DNA of 5,800 bases. Source: Candidatus Nitrosopumilus sp. GTDB lineage: Archaea; Thermoproteota; Nitrososphaeria; Nitrososphaerales; Nitrosopumilaceae. Both the position numbers and the translations under genes were made by a program. The notes under the pieces are model-generated. The model did no database searches and was not told where the DNA came from. It worked only from the letters and a program-made list of their open reading frames with translations. Numbering within the stretch: the stretch's first letter is position 1; each line of letters begins with the position of its first letter. The stretch is taken from positions 1 through 5,800 of the forward strand of contig JABDKK010000041.1 in the NCBI GenBank assembly GCA_013002265.1. The letters run 5' to 3'. Positions 4,856 to 5,800 of the stretch are shown here, in pieces.

Positions 4856-5800
4856 ATGAACAAGAGTCTAAGATACATTGCAATTCTTGCAATACTCCCC
4901 TTGTTTACAGCAGGCTTGGGAACTAGTTATTTCACAGATGTTGATGCACTAAAAGGCCAAGGTGTTAGAACCTCACAATACGGTTCTGCTACTGATGTTT
5001 GTGGACTACAACTATGCTCTGAATATCCTGGCGGCAAAGCTGCTTGGGAAGCCGAAAAACAAAAAGACACACCTGTAGCAGCAGTTGAAAAAGAAGAACC
5101 AAAAATGGAAAAAAAATCCATGATGGAAAAAGATCACATGGAAGAAGAGACTGATGCAGACTTGGGTTCTGTACTTAGATTATCAAGAGCAAATGTTCCA
5201 GCAGAAATTCCAATGCATAAAGGCTATTACGATGGCGGTGATGTTTACTATATCATCACTGACTCCAGTGATGCCACACATGCAGATATCATTACGAAGA
5301 ATCAAGGATGGAAGGTAGAACTTGCACCCTTGCTCAAGAATGCTCCTGATGAAGCACTATCAAAAACATTCATGTTTGTAAACGGCGTTGAAGGCGATGG
5401 CGTACATGGATTCCAAAGTGAAGTTTTCACCAGCACACCTGCACAAGCAGATGTATACAGTGCATTGACTTCACATGTTCACGTAATGTGGGCCGATGGT
5501 GTGACGCCAAGAGTTCTTGATTCTGAACAAATGATAATGGATGCAGCTGACAATGGCGAGATAACATTAACTGAAGTTGATGTTGTCATTAACATGCCTC
5601 AGATTGTTTGGCCAGAAGGTCAGATGTTGGTCAAAGAAGACAAAACTTTGACTGATGAAACACCGTATGGTGGAGGGCAAGTTCTTGATATTGATACAGA
5701 AGAAATGACTGTAACTTTCATAGCTCATCGTGGATGGGGTCCCGATGGTAGAACGATCTATTACATTGTAACAGATGCTACTCCTAGCGGTCCTGCCGGA
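4856..5800 (+). CDS. Secreted thaumarchaeal repeat-domain protein (C-terminus beyond window)
   Basis: 315 codons are open to the right edge with no stop. Residues 1-31 form a Sec-type signal peptide: basic MNKSLR, hydrophobic YIAILAILPLFTAGLG, then a likely cut near DVDA. The mature N-terminus has CGLQLC (49-54, C-x4-C) followed by PGGK (58-61), a pattern I associate with thaumarchaeal cell-surface proteins. A charged linker follows (about 66-102), rich in Lys and Glu with Met/His clusters (KSMMEKDHMEEE). From about 103 a globular domain begins (VYYIITDSSDATHADI, 130-145), with H184, H207 and H209 in HGF and HVHVMW. A second copy seems to start near 283 (MTVTFIAHRGW, then TIYYIVTDATPSGP at 300-313). 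The repeat resembles proteins I recall as DUF7482-containing; that name is unverified. No function is established. Metal (copper) binding by the Met/His residues is only a guess. The start fits a TATA box 25 bp upstream. Confidence 0.85.
   Translation, partial: MNKSLRYIAILAILPLFTAGLGTSYFTDVDALKGQGVRTSQYGSATDVCGLQLCSEYPGGKAAWEAEKQKDTPVAAVEKEEPKMEKKSMMEKDHMEEETDADLGSVLRLSRANVPAEIPMHKGYYDGGDVYYIITDSSDATHADIITKNQGWKVELAPLLKNAPDEALSKTFMFVNGVEGDGVHGFQSEVFTSTPAQADVYSALTSHVHVMWADGVTPRVLDSEQMIMDAADNGEITLTEVDVVINMPQIVWPEGQMLVKEDKTLTDETPYGGGQVLDIDTEEMTVTFIAHRGWGPDGRTIYYIVTDATPSGPAG

Noticed and set aside
4927..5121. Minus-strand ORF of 64 codons inside the secreted-protein gene
   Set aside because: The plus-strand frame has a signal peptide, a well-spaced TATA box and a recognisable domain; the antisense frame is a by-product of its codon use.

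Overview
The window looks like chromosomal DNA of an AT-rich mesophilic archaeon, most likely an ammonia-oxidising thaumarchaeon of the Nitrosopumilus type. This rests on four things: a PAC2-family proteasome-chaperone-like protein; an archaeal-style Snf2 ATPase; archaeal TATA boxes centred 25-26 bp before several start codons, the spacing expected for leaderless mRNAs; and an exported protein whose N-terminus (C-x4-C followed by PGGK) and repeated domain resemble surface proteins I know from that group. The assignment is by recognition, not by a search.

Layout. The left edge may hold the first codons of an unidentified minus-strand gene. A PAC2-family gene follows on the minus strand (89-745). 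A 413-bp AT-rich spacer (746-1158) separates it from a divergent plus-strand Snf2-family ATPase gene (1159-2883). That gene meets, stop codon against stop codon, a two-gene minus-strand unit: an all-helical protein of unknown function (3524-4099) and a protein with two predicted winged-helix domains (2884-3507). Divergent from that unit is a Mn-type superoxide dismutase gene (4182-4802). After it comes a separately promoted, secreted, repeat-domain protein that runs off the right edge (4856 to the end).

How the genes relate. These look like ordinary housekeeping and lineage-specific genes, each with its own small promoter, rather than one pathway. The two unknown minus-strand genes form one transcription unit with a 16-bp gap. 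Their convergence on the Snf2 ATPase gives no direct evidence of shared function. The SOD is a cytoplasmic oxidative-stress enzyme. Its neighbour is secreted, and I infer no functional link between them.

I see no CRISPR array, transposon, tRNA, rRNA or clear defence system. The points most worth checking are the start of the Snf2 gene (a lysine-rich ORF overlaps it in another frame, and it lacks the promoter spacing seen elsewhere), the two-gene unit of unknown function, the Mn-type active-site residues of the SOD, and the secreted protein with a Met/His-rich acidic linker.
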